Positions 25,904 to 34,923 of a stretch of 54,596 nt of DNA are shown here, piece by piece. A program made the translations under genes and the position numbers. Numbering within the stretch: the first letter of the stretch is position 1; each line of letters starts with the position of its first letter. Source of the DNA: Hyphococcus sp. (GTDB taxonomy: Bacteria; Pseudomonadota; Alphaproteobacteria; Caulobacterales; Parvularculaceae); the NCBI GenBank assembly GCA_021776295.1, contig JAJFGE010000151.1:1-54596 (forward strand). Reading direction: 5' to 3'. Below the pieces are notes generated by a model, which was not told where the DNA came from, ran no database searches, and saw only the letters and a list, made by a program, of their open reading frames with translations.

Positions 25904-26027
25904 CTACGCCGTAGTTCAGCAAAGGGTTCGAACATCGTCGCCGGCAGCGCCACTTACAAAGTGTTATCGTCCATCTCTATCCAGTAAGCCCGCCCGTTCA
26001 TGACCTGGTTTTCTACCAGGAACTAGC
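25904..26027 (-). pseudogene. Truncated duplicate of the 3' end of the gene at 26638-27357
   Basis: About 124 bases match 26646-26769 closely, with scattered substitutions. Read on the minus strand they would give the same C-terminus (GRAYWIEM.. then VALPATMFEPFAELRRS), but a Lys AAA codon has become TAA. Similarity stops abruptly on both sides. The rest of the 25791-26223 gap shows no gene; a short signal-peptide-like frame at 25802 stops after nine codons. This is a decayed paralogue fragment at the end of the envelope cluster. Confidence 0.75.
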
Positions 26028-26223
26028 AGAGGCAAGCAACGGTGCGAGCACGAGAGTGAATAATATGTGCACCGACATAGTGATAAACCTCATCAATTGA
26101 ACATGCGTCACCGTGATCATCTCCCGTCGCTGCTGTGCGAACCGGTTTATGATATTCATATTCCGGGTCCAGCAGGGATAATCAAATAACAAACGCTTTT
26201 ATCGCGAGAGAAGTGAAAGGTTT

Positions 26224-26631
26224 TCAGCGCGACGCCCTGCCAAAACGAACGATAACGGCGCCGATGAATACCAGTATTACGGCGCCAGACGTCATGAAGA
26301 ACGGCAGTATTACGATTAATCCCTCGTCTTCACAATCATAATATGGCAGGGCGATAGTGTGATCAGATTCAGACCGCTCTAGCGGTTCGAAATGTTCTGC
26401 GGCTGCCTGGCAGTCAGCAATATTTCTTGCTGCAATTTGATAAATAAATGCATAACTCGCAATACCAACGGCCAACACGCCGCCCAACGCACGAAAAAAA
26501 GCGAAAGTTGCGTCTCGCCAAGCACCGCGCAATCCCTTTCTCACAAGAAATAACGAAATAAAGACTACCAATATCACGGGAGCAATAAATAAGGCAAAAC
26601 CAAGAAAAACATATTCGGCAATTTCGCCCAC
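26224..26631 (-). CDS. Small membrane protein of unknown function
   Basis: A 135-aa protein with three predicted membrane segments: residues about 6-30 (YVFLGFALFIAPVILVVFIS), 45-68 and 108-130. A soluble loop of about 35 residues between the second and third contains two Cys (DCQAAAEH and YYDCEDEG) that could form a disulfide outside the membrane. I recognise no family. It lies 6 bases after the stop of the gene at 26638 and closes the seven-gene minus-strand envelope cluster. Confidence 0.7.
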   Translation of the reverse strand: MGEIAEYVFLGFALFIAPVILVVFISLFLVRKGLRGAWRDATFAFFRALGGVLAVGIASYAFIYQIAARNIADCQAAAEHFEPLERSESDHTIALPYYDCEDEGLIVILPFFMTSGAVILVFIGAVIVRFGRASR

Positions 26632-26637
26632 CTACAT

Positions 26638-27357
26638 TTACTCCTCGCTACGTCGCAGTTCAGCAAAGGGCTCGAACATTGTCGCCGGCAGCGCCACTTT
26701 CAAAGTGTTATCGCCCATCTCTATCCAGTAGGCTCGCCCGTTCGTGGCTCGGTTTTCCACCAAGAACCAGCGCCTGCTTTCATCTTGATAAAGAGCATAA
26801 TAGAGCGTCTCGACCTTGCCTTTTGCCGTTATGGTAAGTTTTTTCACGCCATCTTCGGAAAACTCCCAATGCCGTTGAGTGTCATGCCAAGCCCCGTCGA
26901 GTGCGGGCGTGGTTTGCGATATCGGCTCTCCACTCACTTGCAAAGAAACCTTGGTGCTATTCGACTTAAGCCAGACACTGCCCGCATCGGCGGCTCGCGC
27001 AGTGGCTGATGCAGTCAGCGTAAATTCGATTAGCCCAGATATGTCCGGCGGCGCCCACACCAAAACACTTCCGACCGCACCGCTGGACAGAAAATACACC
27101 CCAGAATGGATAATGGAAACGCCGTTTGGCAACGGATACGGGTCGGTGTACACATCGCCATAGATAACACTGGCAATATTTCGTTTGCCGCCGACAATTT
27201 TTTGGCGAATTGGCGCCAGAACCGCTGCGCCCGGTCGCGTTTCAATGATGATGGATGCAGGATAATTCCGCCGGCCTTCTTGGAATTCTGACCAAGCAAA
27301 ATACCCGACCCCGAATATGACTAACGCCAACAAATTGTACCGGACAAGCTTTTTCAC
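26638..27357 (-). CDS. Membrane-anchored extracytoplasmic protein of unknown function
   Basis: A 239-aa protein with an N-terminal signal anchor (KLVRYNLLALVIFGVGYFAW) and the rest outside the cytoplasm. The middle (about 95-150) has an alternating hydrophobic, Thr/Ser-rich pattern suggesting beta-sandwich structure (GLIEFTLTASATARA). The C-terminal third is rich in aromatic residues and ends VALPATMFEPFAELRRSEE. I do not recognise a family. A broken copy of its 3' end lies 0.7 kb downstream, so the gene has been duplicated at least once. It is 6 bases from the next cluster gene. Confidence 0.7.
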   Translation of the reverse strand: MKKLVRYNLLALVIFGVGYFAWSEFQEGRRNYPASIIIETRPGAAVLAPIRQKIVGGKRNIASVIYGDVYTDPYPLPNGVSIIHSGVYFLSSGAVGSVLVWAPPDISGLIEFTLTASATARAADAGSVWLKSNSTKVSLQVSGEPISQTTPALDGAWHDTQRHWEFSEDGVKKLTITAKGKVETLYYALYQDESRRWFLVENRATNGRAYWIEMGDNTLKVALPATMFEPFAELRRSEE

Positions 27358-27393
27358 GTTATGCCCCTATAGAATTTACGCGCGCGGCGCCAA

Positions 27394-28020
27394 TCACTTT
27401 CGATGGTCAAAACCTGTAAACTTCGCGAAAGAAGAAAGATCAAGGCGTTCGGTCATGATGGCCAAGTCACGCGCGCAATCCACATAGTCGCATTCCATGG
27501 AAACAATTCCGGAAGAACCTACCCTGAAAATGCGCCCCGCTTTATTGTTCTCTTGCGCCGTAACACCAGAAAAGCTTCGATGGCTTATGGACCTTATGCC
27601 GGCGGCTTCCAGGTCAGCGCGCAATGCGTCGTTGGAACTGTATGCCGCGGCGATGGAGTCAACGTTGGCTGCTGCTTCAATATCTGAGGTGTCGACCATA
27701 ACAATGATTAGACGCTCTCCTGCAACATAACGCCGAGATGCTTTTAACCTGATGCTGACACCGGCATCCGTTCCCGCTAACCCCCCGACGAAAGCTTCAA
27801 AACCGGATGTAATCGTTTCTAGCTCTTCCAATTTTAACTCACCGATTGTCCACCCATCCACGGGCTCTGGAAACAGGGCGGCTATATGGGCATTTGACCA
27901 TTCCGCATGGATATCTGTTGCATGGCTTTGAGGCGTTACGGATATGAAAAACAGGAAGAATATTGCCGCCGCGCTATTGAGCGCCATTTGAATGTTGCAG
28001 CCTGGAAGGGGGGTATTCAT
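27394..28020 (-). CDS. Secreted protein of unknown function
   Basis: A 208-aa precursor whose signal peptide ends PQSHA before residue 35; the mature part is about 174 aa. ATG 28020 has GAGAGA ten bases upstream; an alternative ATG at 27987 would give a shorter signal region. The mature protein begins with a segment containing ALFPEPVDGW, then GVSIRLKASRRYVAGERLIIVMVDTSD arranged as beta strands, and has a Cys pair (MECDYVDCA) near the end. No family recognised. It is 36 bases from the next gene of the cluster. Confidence 0.7.
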   Translation of the reverse strand: MNTPLPGCNIQMALNSAAAIFFLFFISVTPQSHATDIHAEWSNAHIAALFPEPVDGWTIGELKLEELETITSGFEAFVGGLAGTDAGVSIRLKASRRYVAGERLIIVMVDTSDIEAAANVDSIAAAYSSNDALRADLEAAGIRSISHRSFSGVTAQENNKAGRIFRVGSSGIVSMECDYVDCARDLAIMTERLDLSSFAKFTGFDHRK

Positions 28021-28151
28021 ATTAATAATCTCTCACAAAATTTTGTGCCGTTTCACCCGGCATCTGTCGGTTCATGCGTATTCAGTTATCATCACGCCTT
28101 CGTGAAACAACGCCATCACACTCTAATTGCGCATCATTCCCTATTCGTTGA

Positions 28152-30386
28152 TCAAGGTTTATAAATAATCCCGTTACTGTCTTTTTTATAATGGCCATGA
28201 GTTTCGGCGGCGTTTTTGATGAGACCAAAATCCGACACACGTAGAATTGTTTTTAACATTTCAACATGCTCCGGATTGTTTGGGTCGCCACCCACTGTTT
28301 CTGCACGGACGAGAATATGAGAATTTAGCGGGATCTCTATGAGTGCTTCTTTTTCACCTTCAGCGCCCAGTGTCGTGCTATATCCTTCATACCTGCCGAA
28401 GGTGACATAGACTTGACTGGCCGCCTTTAGCGCCTCTTTAAAAAATTGGGGATTTTTGTTTTTCAGCTCCCGCAAAATATTCTGATTTATTTGGCGGGCT
28501 TCAGATACTTGCGTTAATGAAAATTCTGCTTTCTCTAAATAGTTCACCAGGACCCGCAGGATCACCGCTATACCGGTTGCATCGTGTTGATAGCGCCGCT
28601 GGAAAATAATCGGATACAGCACCTCGTCACTTGCAAGACTTGCGCGTTTCACCGGTTCTTTGGTTGTCAGATGTTCTATCGGTTGCTCCGTCCAGCCTGC
28701 AGGTGCGGGCGGCAACAGCGCGTCATAATATTGGTGCAACACATTGTCTTCAGCGCTACCGCGCGTCTGGCGCCCCTCTCCACGGAGATACAGTCTGTCT
28801 AACCAATACCCGGCAGATCGCAAATTACTCTGATTGATCTGATGTTGCGCGAGCCACAGTTCCGCTTCTGGATATTCGCGCGCCGACTTCTTCAGCCATT
28901 TCGCGGCGATAGTATCATCGCGATCTACGCCTTGCCCCTTCGAATAGAAAACGCCAATACGATGTGCCGAAATCGGCGTTGGGTCCGCCTTGTTGGCGCG
29001 CTTGTAATATTGCAGGGCAGTCGTATATTTCTGATCGAGACCATGGCCGCCTAATCCGTATAGATCGCCAATTGCAATCAGCGCTTCCGAATTTCCAAGC
29101 TTGGCGGCCAGTTCATACCATTTGACGGCCTCGGCGTAATCTTTGGCGTCGTCCGTGTCCGGCTGAACCCCGTCAAAGAGCGAGGCGATATCTGGCGGCG
29201 CTATTGCGCCGTCGCGGATTTGTGTACCGATAGTTATCAAAGTTTGATCTAATCGCGCGCTAATCGCCTTGTTCTTTTGTGCGACGGCCTTTTCCATCCA
29301 ATACCCGGCTTGTGCATAGTCTAGCAGAAGCAGCCCAAGGGGGTGGCCGGCATGCATTTTTCCAAGCGAGACTTGCGCTTCAAAATCGCCATTCTCCGCC
29401 GCCGTAGTCAAAATCCGAATTCCACCGTCGAGATCGCCGCCCTGCAGTGCCTTATTGGCGCTCTCAAGCGCCGAAAAGGCCGGCGCCCCGGACGCCGCGC
29501 CGTCCATCGCAGCGATGCGCGCCAGGCCGTTCTTTGCATCATTGATACCGGCGGCGGCAGCTTCGCTATACCATTTCACAGCCAGCTTCAAATCCACTGG
29601 AACGCCGCGTCCATATTCGTACATTTCCCCGAGATTACTCTTCGCAGTCGCATTTCCGGCTTCCACGCCCTTGCGCGTCCAGTACTCCGCCTTTTGATAA
29701 TCTTTATCGACGCCACGCCCTTCAGAGAGCATGAAGCCGTAATTGGTTTGCGAGGAGACATGCCCGGCTTTTGCGCCTCTACCCCATAATTCAGCGGCGC
29801 GTGCATCATCCTGCGGAGCCCCTTCGCCGCTAAAATAGACGTAGCCTAAACTGTAGAGCGCTTCGGGCAATTCCTGGTCGGCTGCTTTTTGATACCATTT
29901 TATCGCTTCGGTCGTACTTTGATCGAGGCTCTGGCCATTGTCGTAAAGCGCGCCGAGCATATATTGCGCGGCGGCATAATTAAGGTCAGCTGATTGGCGA
30001 AACCATTTCGCCGCCTCCTCATAGCTCTGCGGCGCGCCATCGCCATTATAAAATGCGGCCCCGAGGCGATACATGGCTATCGGGTCTTTGTCGCTTCTCG
30101 CCGCGAGGCTCCAATGACCGAATGCAGCCACCTTATCACCGGCCGCAATGGCGTGATCGGCGAGGTCCATCAAGTCGAGACTTTTGTTTTTCTCGCGCGC
30201 TGCCTGGTTATGCGCTTTCAGGCACGCATCTGCGTTGTAATAGGCAGGGTTGCAGGCCCTATACTCGCCCGACGCCTGTGCGGGATTAATCATCGCCACA
30301 CAAACAATTGCTGTAAACGTGATTGTTAGAACGGTTCTGAGTATAATTGAACCAGGGAGCTGCTCTAGGTTGTTGTTTGATAGCAT
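28152..30386 (-). CDS. Exported Sel1-repeat protein
   Basis: About 744 aa from ATG 30386, with a signal peptide (LTITFTAIVCVAMINPAQAS). At least six Sel1-like repeats (about 65-300) of the form A-LG-Y-G-G--D---A--W---AA, for example AAQYMLGALYDNGQ and ALYSLGYVYFSGEG, are followed by a second block (about 415-545) with IGDLYGLGGHG and RIGVFYSKGQG. The C-terminal 200 residues form a separate unrecognised domain. Sel1 proteins scaffold protein assemblies in the envelope or signalling. The upstream ATG at 30557 would translate a REP-like sequence and is rejected. Its neighbours are a TPR lipoprotein and secreted proteins, which suggests a joint complex. Confidence 0.85.
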   Translation of the reverse strand: MLSNNNLEQLPGSIILRTVLTITFTAIVCVAMINPAQASGEYRACNPAYYNADACLKAHNQAAREKNKSLDLMDLADHAIAAGDKVAAFGHWSLAARSDKDPIAMYRLGAAFYNGDGAPQSYEEAAKWFRQSADLNYAAAQYMLGALYDNGQSLDQSTTEAIKWYQKAADQELPEALYSLGYVYFSGEGAPQDDARAAELWGRGAKAGHVSSQTNYGFMLSEGRGVDKDYQKAEYWTRKGVEAGNATAKSNLGEMYEYGRGVPVDLKLAVKWYSEAAAAGINDAKNGLARIAAMDGAASGAPAFSALESANKALQGGDLDGGIRILTTAAENGDFEAQVSLGKMHAGHPLGLLLLDYAQAGYWMEKAVAQKNKAISARLDQTLITIGTQIRDGAIAPPDIASLFDGVQPDTDDAKDYAEAVKWYELAAKLGNSEALIAIGDLYGLGGHGLDQKYTTALQYYKRANKADPTPISAHRIGVFYSKGQGVDRDDTIAAKWLKKSAREYPEAELWLAQHQINQSNLRSAGYWLDRLYLRGEGRQTRGSAEDNVLHQYYDALLPPAPAGWTEQPIEHLTTKEPVKRASLASDEVLYPIIFQRRYQHDATGIAVILRVLVNYLEKAEFSLTQVSEARQINQNILRELKNKNPQFFKEALKAASQVYVTFGRYEGYSTTLGAEGEKEALIEIPLNSHILVRAETVGGDPNNPEHVEMLKTILRVSDFGLIKNAAETHGHYKKDSNGIIYKP

Positions 30387-30422
30387 GCTGCGCTTTCTAG
30401 CCCCACCCTTAACGCGAACTGG

Positions 30423-30485
30423 CCTCATCCTGAGGAAGTCCGAAGGGCTGTCTCGAAGGACTTGCTTGGCTTGGAAATGCTCTAG
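30423..30485. repeat. REP-like palindromic repeat with an IS-type end
   Basis: CCTCATCCTGAGG (30423-30435) followed by GTCCGAAGGGC and TCTCGAAGGAC is the imperfect palindrome found dispersed in many alphaproteobacterial genomes. It is followed by GGAAATGCTCTAG at 30473-30485, identical to the right end of the MITE at 37601-37704. It lies in the leader between the TPR lipoprotein gene and the Sel1 gene and may shape the mRNA there. Confidence 0.6.
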
Positions 30486-30507
30486 AAAAACAGTGATTTT
30501 ACTGACC

Positions 30508-31329
30508 CTATTCATGATATGGCCGGCGCTGTTCGAACAGGCGCATGTGGTTTTCAAACTCCGCCATCATGGCGGTATCACCGGACGCACGTAACATTTG
30601 AATTGCTTTCTTCATCTCCTCAACTGCTTTGGAAAATTGGCCGCTTTCCGCATATGCCGCGGCAAGGGTGTCTCTGTAATACGCGTGATCATTTAGCCTG
30701 ACCGCTTCCGCAGCCAGACGAACAGCCTCACTCCCGTTTCGAATAGAGGCATCCGATACAGTCGCCAGCAGCCAGGCCTTGCCGTTACGGGCGAGCGCAT
30801 CATTAGCATTGCGGCTGATCGCCTGAGTGTAATCTGCCAGCGCGCGGCTATAGTTTTTCATAAAATGATAGAGTTCCCCACGCGCCCAATATGCATATGC
30901 ATATGTAGAATCCAGCGTCAGCGCCTTATCAAAATCCGCCAGCGCACGATCAAAACGCCCGAGATTTTTATAGGCTTCACCCCGGAATGAGTAAGCCCAG
31001 ACAGATTGCGAATTTACACCAATAGCATTGTCAAATTCCGCAATGGCCTGCTCATATTGGCCCTGATCGTAATAGACCTTGCCGCGCTCGACGATCGCGT
31101 TTGATTCTTTAGCAGCATTTTCTCTAGCTTGTCTGTTCGCACTTGCGCTCCAGTCAGCCTGCTGCTGCTGAAAATATTCCTTGTGTCGCTTGTTGGCTTT
31201 ATCTGCCCTGGCGCGGCTGCATTCCAGATTGTAACCCGGAGTAGGGTCAAAGCACGCCATCTCCGCGCATGACGACAGGAACAATCCTGCAAAAACTGTT
31301 AGAAGGAATTTTGACCATACTCGAATCAT
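30508..31329 (-). CDS. TPR-repeat lipoprotein
   Basis: A 273-aa protein with a lipoprotein signal (LLTVFAGLFLSSC, lipobox LSSC). A short basic, Gln-rich linker follows and then about four to five TPR units between residues 80 and 250 (GKVYYDQGQYEQAIAEFDNA, GEAYKNLGRFDRALADFDKA, GELYHFMKNYSRALADYTQA). TPRs bind peptides or partner proteins. By position it should sit in the periplasmic face of a membrane next to the Sel1 protein encoded downstream. There is a 33-base gap from the preceding cluster gene. The specific function is unknown. Confidence 0.85.
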   Translation of the reverse strand: MIRVWSKFLLTVFAGLFLSSCAEMACFDPTPGYNLECSRARADKANKRHKEYFQQQQADWSASANRQARENAAKESNAIVERGKVYYDQGQYEQAIAEFDNAIGVNSQSVWAYSFRGEAYKNLGRFDRALADFDKALTLDSTYAYAYWARGELYHFMKNYSRALADYTQAISRNANDALARNGKAWLLATVSDASIRNGSEAVRLAAEAVRLNDHAYYRDTLAAAYAESGQFSKAVEEMKKAIQMLRASGDTAMMAEFENHMRLFEQRRPYHE

Positions 31330-31362
31330 GATTGACGCTCCTAATATTGAAGCAGCGAACGC

Positions 31363-31962
31363 TTACGGAACAATCAGGTAATCGCGCTCGGACTGCACCC
31401 AGGAAATGTTTGATATTCCCGGTGATTGTTTCATCGCCGCGAGCGCTTTATCGTAATACACGGCGGCTTCAGCCTCGGTACCAGTAGCCATGGTAAGCCG
31501 CGCTTTTGAAATATCGGCCAAAATTCCGATATAGTAACTGCCGGGAAAGTCTGGATATACGGTCGCAAAAATACGGGCCTGGGTGATCAACATGTCCGCT
31601 TCTGCTCTCGTGCCTCCGCCGAAAAAATCTATGGCGTTAGCCTTTGCGAGCTGCGCCATCGCGACGGCCATCAGCGTGTTGAGATGCTCAGGTCCCCATT
31701 CCTTTTGCGCCGCCTTTAACGCTTTGATCGCATCATCTTGCATGTCGTCATAGTCCTTGGTGACGATGTCGTGAATTGCGAAATTCATGCGTTTGGAATA
31801 TTCTTTTTCGCGCTTTGACCCATCCGTACCAAGATAAGTCAATTCAACCGTAATTTCTTCCGTCCAACTCTCTGCATGAGCCGGGTGCGCCAAGACACTC
31901 ATGGCAACCAGAATACCTGAAAGAGCGAATGCCCTTGTAATGGTGTTGATCGTTTTAAGCAT
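31363..31962 (-). CDS. Secreted helical protein of unknown function
   Basis: A 199-aa precursor with a clear signal peptide ending HPAHA. The mature protein starts SWTEEITVELTYLGTDGSKR and continues with helical, Ala-rich segments (AIKALKAAQKEWGPEH, ALAAMKQSPG) that faintly resemble degenerate TPR helices. Two of them flank GGGTRAEADMLITQARIF. I recognise no family. It starts 13 bases after the lipoprotein gene at 31976-32623 and 33 bases before the TPR lipoprotein, so it is co-transcribed. Confidence 0.75.
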   Translation of the reverse strand: MLKTINTITRAFALSGILVAMSVLAHPAHAESWTEEITVELTYLGTDGSKREKEYSKRMNFAIHDIVTKDYDDMQDDAIKALKAAQKEWGPEHLNTLMAVAMAQLAKANAIDFFGGGTRAEADMLITQARIFATVYPDFPGSYYIGILADISKARLTMATGTEAEAAVYYDKALAAMKQSPGISNISWVQSERDYLIVP

Positions 31963-31975
31963 AATGATTTCCCTT

Positions 31976-32623
31976 CTAGTTGGATTTGTTGCTGCAACGC
32001 GCTTCTAGGGCTATGGCCATGAGATCGGCTTGTATGGATGAGGCGAGCGTCGCGATTTGCGCATCTTGCTCCGGGTCTCCTGCGATTGATGATGTGGGAA
32101 GATCGCTCACATCCACCTCGCGCGCCAATGCGGTTTTATACGGCATTGGACAGGATGAGGCCTCTCGACTCTTTGCGGTCATGACTTCCCCCGTACGCAG
32201 GACTTTGGCCTCCAGACAGGCTATCGCGCCAGACGGCGCGTAATGCACGACCGTTCTTTGTTCACCGTAATTGCATTTACTCAAAGTGCCGGAATTGGCG
32301 GAGCAGTCCATATTGTCCAGCGTCGTAACAAATTCTGAAAACCCAAGAGTAACAACGGCGAAGCCAATTGAAAGGGGAACGCGCGCTGCTTTGTTGCTGG
32401 TTTGAACAGGAAAATCATGGATCGCAATGCGCCCGCCGCCCGGAACATTAATCACTTTGTCCGCGCCGCCGGCGACTTTGCGAATTTCTTTCGGGGATGA
32501 GCATTCGTTTATGGAATTTGCCTTTTCCCACGATGTAGCTTTGGCCGCACGATAGGTGGTGCAACTGGCGAGCAGCGCCCCGCACATGAACAACAGAAAA
32601 GTCGATTCTAGTCGCATATTCAT
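31976..32623 (-). CDS. Lipoprotein of unknown function
   Basis: A 215-aa lipoprotein precursor with lipobox LLASC at about residues 17-21. The mature part carries six further Cys (INEC, NMDC, LSKC, IAC, SSC, EARC), suggesting disulfides in the periplasm, and a Gly-rich GGADKVINVPGGGRIAIHD segment. A hydrophobic stretch PLSIGFAVVTLGFSEF in the middle could be a membrane hairpin. No family recognised. It is the promoter-proximal gene of the minus-strand envelope cluster and is divergent from the CadC-like regulator. Confidence 0.75.
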   Translation of the reverse strand: MNMRLESTFLLFMCGALLASCTTYRAAKATSWEKANSINECSSPKEIRKVAGGADKVINVPGGGRIAIHDFPVQTSNKAARVPLSIGFAVVTLGFSEFVTTLDNMDCSANSGTLSKCNYGEQRTVVHYAPSGAIACLEAKVLRTGEVMTAKSREASSCPMPYKTALAREVDVSDLPTSSIAGDPEQDAQIATLASSIQADLMAIALEARCSNKSN

Positions 32624-32914
32624 CTATCGATATCCTTTCCGAGATCAGGCCCAGAAAATTCGGGGGCGAAGCCGGAACCAAGCACGCTTTAGTCTTGAGA
32701 GACGCTAGTCGCGCCAGCGCCGCAAAATCTTGAAAAAAAACGTAAATTCCCTGGAGGAAAGCTTAAGATTACTGTAAGAACTGAAGTTGGAACGATATCT
32801 CCAGCAATCCGTCATCCTGTTACAGTGTTCACATTCTCGTCATTGTAAGGCCCAGAACCGTGAAACATTTGCAGTGCGACAAGGGTGCTGGCAAAGTCGT
32901 TCCGGGAGATCGTC
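32624..32914. promoter_or_regulatory. Divergent promoter region between the envelope cluster and its presumed regulator
   Basis: A 291-bp region that is A+T-rich in the middle, without a gene. TTACTGTAA-like (32768-32776) and TTACAGTG-like (32819-32826) elements occur, sharing TTAC-GT. They are possible half-sites for the winged-helix regulator encoded at 32915, but I cannot show that. GGGAG just before 32915 serves as ribosome site for the regulator. Confidence 0.35.
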
Positions 32915-34867
32915 ATGTCCAATGTTCGATTGTGGAGCCCGGAATGGGACCAAACGTTTGTCGTTGACGGCAGACATGTTGACCCGGCTGCACGGAGCAT
33001 AAAAACCGCTGAGACCGTCACAGAAGTCGAGCCGCGGGTTATGGCGGTGCTCATAGCGCTGGCCGGCAAGCCGAACAAAATCTTAAGGCGCCAAGACCTC
33101 ATCGACGAAGTTTGGCGCGGCGCGCCTGGCGCCGACCAATCACTCAGCAACGCCATTTCATTATTAAGACGCGCCCTTGGCGATGCCAATCCTGACAAAC
33201 GGCTTATCCAAACCGTCCCAAAGCAGGGCTACCGCCTTACCGCGCCTGTCAAACGGAAGACTGCACACGATGCAAAAGAGCAACAGATTGCGGCTTGGCA
33301 AACCGCCAACACACTCCCGGGCGTTAAGGGGAAGTTTAATCCGCGACTTGCGTACCGCTTAATGGTTTTCGGCGCCTTGTTTGCGGTAGCGGCACTATCT
33401 GGAATTGTGTTTTCTTTTCGTGAGGGTCGCGACGCAGCCCCAACGGGGATTGAGCGCATTTCGAAAGTCGAGCCTCAGTCTATCGCCGTTCTTCCTTTTG
33501 TTAATATGACCGCTGATCTTTCCAACGATTATTTTTCTGACGGCCTGGCGGAAGAAATCCTCAACGCGTTAACCCAAATCGACTCTCTCAAAGTGGCGTC
33601 ACGTACGGATTCATTCCAGTTTCGCGGAAAAGACGCCTCTATTGAAGAAATATCAAACCGCTTACGGGTTGCAAATGTGCTCGAAGGAAGCGTGCGCAAA
33701 GAAGGCGAGCAATTACGCATCACAGCCCAACTTATCGCGGCCTCCGACGGTCGACATATCTGGTCCTCAACCTATGATCGCAGTACGGATGACATTTTTG
33801 CAATCCAGCAAGACATTGCACTGAATATTGCAGATGCACTCGCCGCAGAGCTTAGCAATGCTGAGCGGGAACTCATCACCATGATACCAACCAACAATAT
33901 CAAGGCTTATGAACACTATCTCATTGGCAACTACCAGCTTCAGCAGTGGACTGCGGAGGGCAATCGGCGCGCGGTCGATTCATTCGAAAGCGCAGTCGCG
34001 CTCGATCCCGAATTCGTCGAAGCACAGCTGGCGATGGGACGGGCATACTATTACGCTGGCACGCATTATGGCTGGATGTCCCCCGGGCAAGCCATCCCAA
34101 AGGTAAAAGCTTCGCTGGTTTATGGCATAGCATCGACAAAGCCGTTGACGCGCGCTGCCGCTTTATCGATCTATGGCGATGTTTTAGCCTGGAACGACAA
34201 AGACTGGCAGGGCGCGCTCGCCGCTTTTCAGCGTGCATATGAGTTATCGGGAACACCCACGCTTGGCTATGCGCTGACAAACTCTGTGATCGGCAATCAT
34301 GATGCGGCCATTGGAATATTGAACAAACGCCTGGCAGAAGGTGATAAAGATAATGGAACCAGAAATAACCTTGCCTGGGCGTATTTCAATGCGCGCCGAT
34401 ATAAAGACTCTATTCGGGAAGTGACGGCGGTATTGTCCGCTGACGACGGCTTTTCAGACGGATATCGCGTGCTCGGCAGGGCGCATCTGCTATTAGGCAA
34501 AACCGATGAAGCGATTGAAGACTTCTCAAGAGCCGCACAGCTTTTAGATGGCGGAGCTGTGGCGCGTTCTGATTTGGCCGTCGCGTTAGCGCGCGCCAAC
34601 CGCAAGGCGGAAGCGCGGGCAATTCTGGAAGACATCCTCAACACAGATGACTACGTGCCAGCGCCCTTGATTGCACAAATATACGCAAATCTCGGCGAAA
34701 GCGATACAGCATTTGAGTGGCTGGAAAAAGGCATGGAAGACGGTGCGAGAGGCATAATCTTTCTGAAAATCAATCCGCTTTACGACCCTCTGCGCAATGA
34801 TCCGCGGTTTTCTCAGCTGTTAACTCGGCTGAATCTGGAATCCGGCATTCGATCGCCTCGCGACTGA
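32915..34867 (+). CDS. CadC/ToxR-type membrane regulator with TolB-like and TPR domains
   Basis: 650 aa from ATG 32915 behind GGGAG. Residues about 1-108 form an OmpR/CadC winged helix (VMAVLIALAGKPNKILRRQD, DQSLSNAISLLRRALGD, RLIQTVPKQGYRL). A membrane helix lies at about 150-168 (LFAVAALSGIVFSF). Residues 188-310 match the TolB/FlgO-like domain found in such regulators (SIAVLPFVNM, DYFSDGLAEEILNAL, VANVLEGSVRKEG). TPR repeats occupy about 330-640. DNA binding is thus cytoplasmic and sensing periplasmic. It is divergent from the lipoprotein/Sel1 cluster, which it most likely controls; the signal is unknown. Confidence 0.9.
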   Translation: MSNVRLWSPEWDQTFVVDGRHVDPAARSIKTAETVTEVEPRVMAVLIALAGKPNKILRRQDLIDEVWRGAPGADQSLSNAISLLRRALGDANPDKRLIQTVPKQGYRLTAPVKRKTAHDAKEQQIAAWQTANTLPGVKGKFNPRLAYRLMVFGALFAVAALSGIVFSFREGRDAAPTGIERISKVEPQSIAVLPFVNMTADLSNDYFSDGLAEEILNALTQIDSLKVASRTDSFQFRGKDASIEEISNRLRVANVLEGSVRKEGEQLRITAQLIAASDGRHIWSSTYDRSTDDIFAIQQDIALNIADALAAELSNAERELITMIPTNNIKAYEHYLIGNYQLQQWTAEGNRRAVDSFESAVALDPEFVEAQLAMGRAYYYAGTHYGWMSPGQAIPKVKASLVYGIASTKPLTRAAALSIYGDVLAWNDKDWQGALAAFQRAYELSGTPTLGYALTNSVIGNHDAAIGILNKRLAEGDKDNGTRNNLAWAYFNARRYKDSIREVTAVLSADDGFSDGYRVLGRAHLLLGKTDEAIEDFSRAAQLLDGGAVARSDLAVALARANRKAEARAILEDILNTDDYVPAPLIAQIYANLGESDTAFEWLEKGMEDGARGIIFLKINPLYDPLRNDPRFSQLLTRLNLESGIRSPRD

Positions 34868-34923
34868 ACAATCATTGAATCTTCTTTAGCAGCGCTATCT
34901 TGGGTGATGGCTGGAATAATTCT

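Noticed and set aside
28152-30557. Extended N-terminus of the Sel1 protein from ATG 30557
   Set aside because: The extra 57 residues are translated from a REP-like repeat and would hide the signal peptide that begins at 30386.
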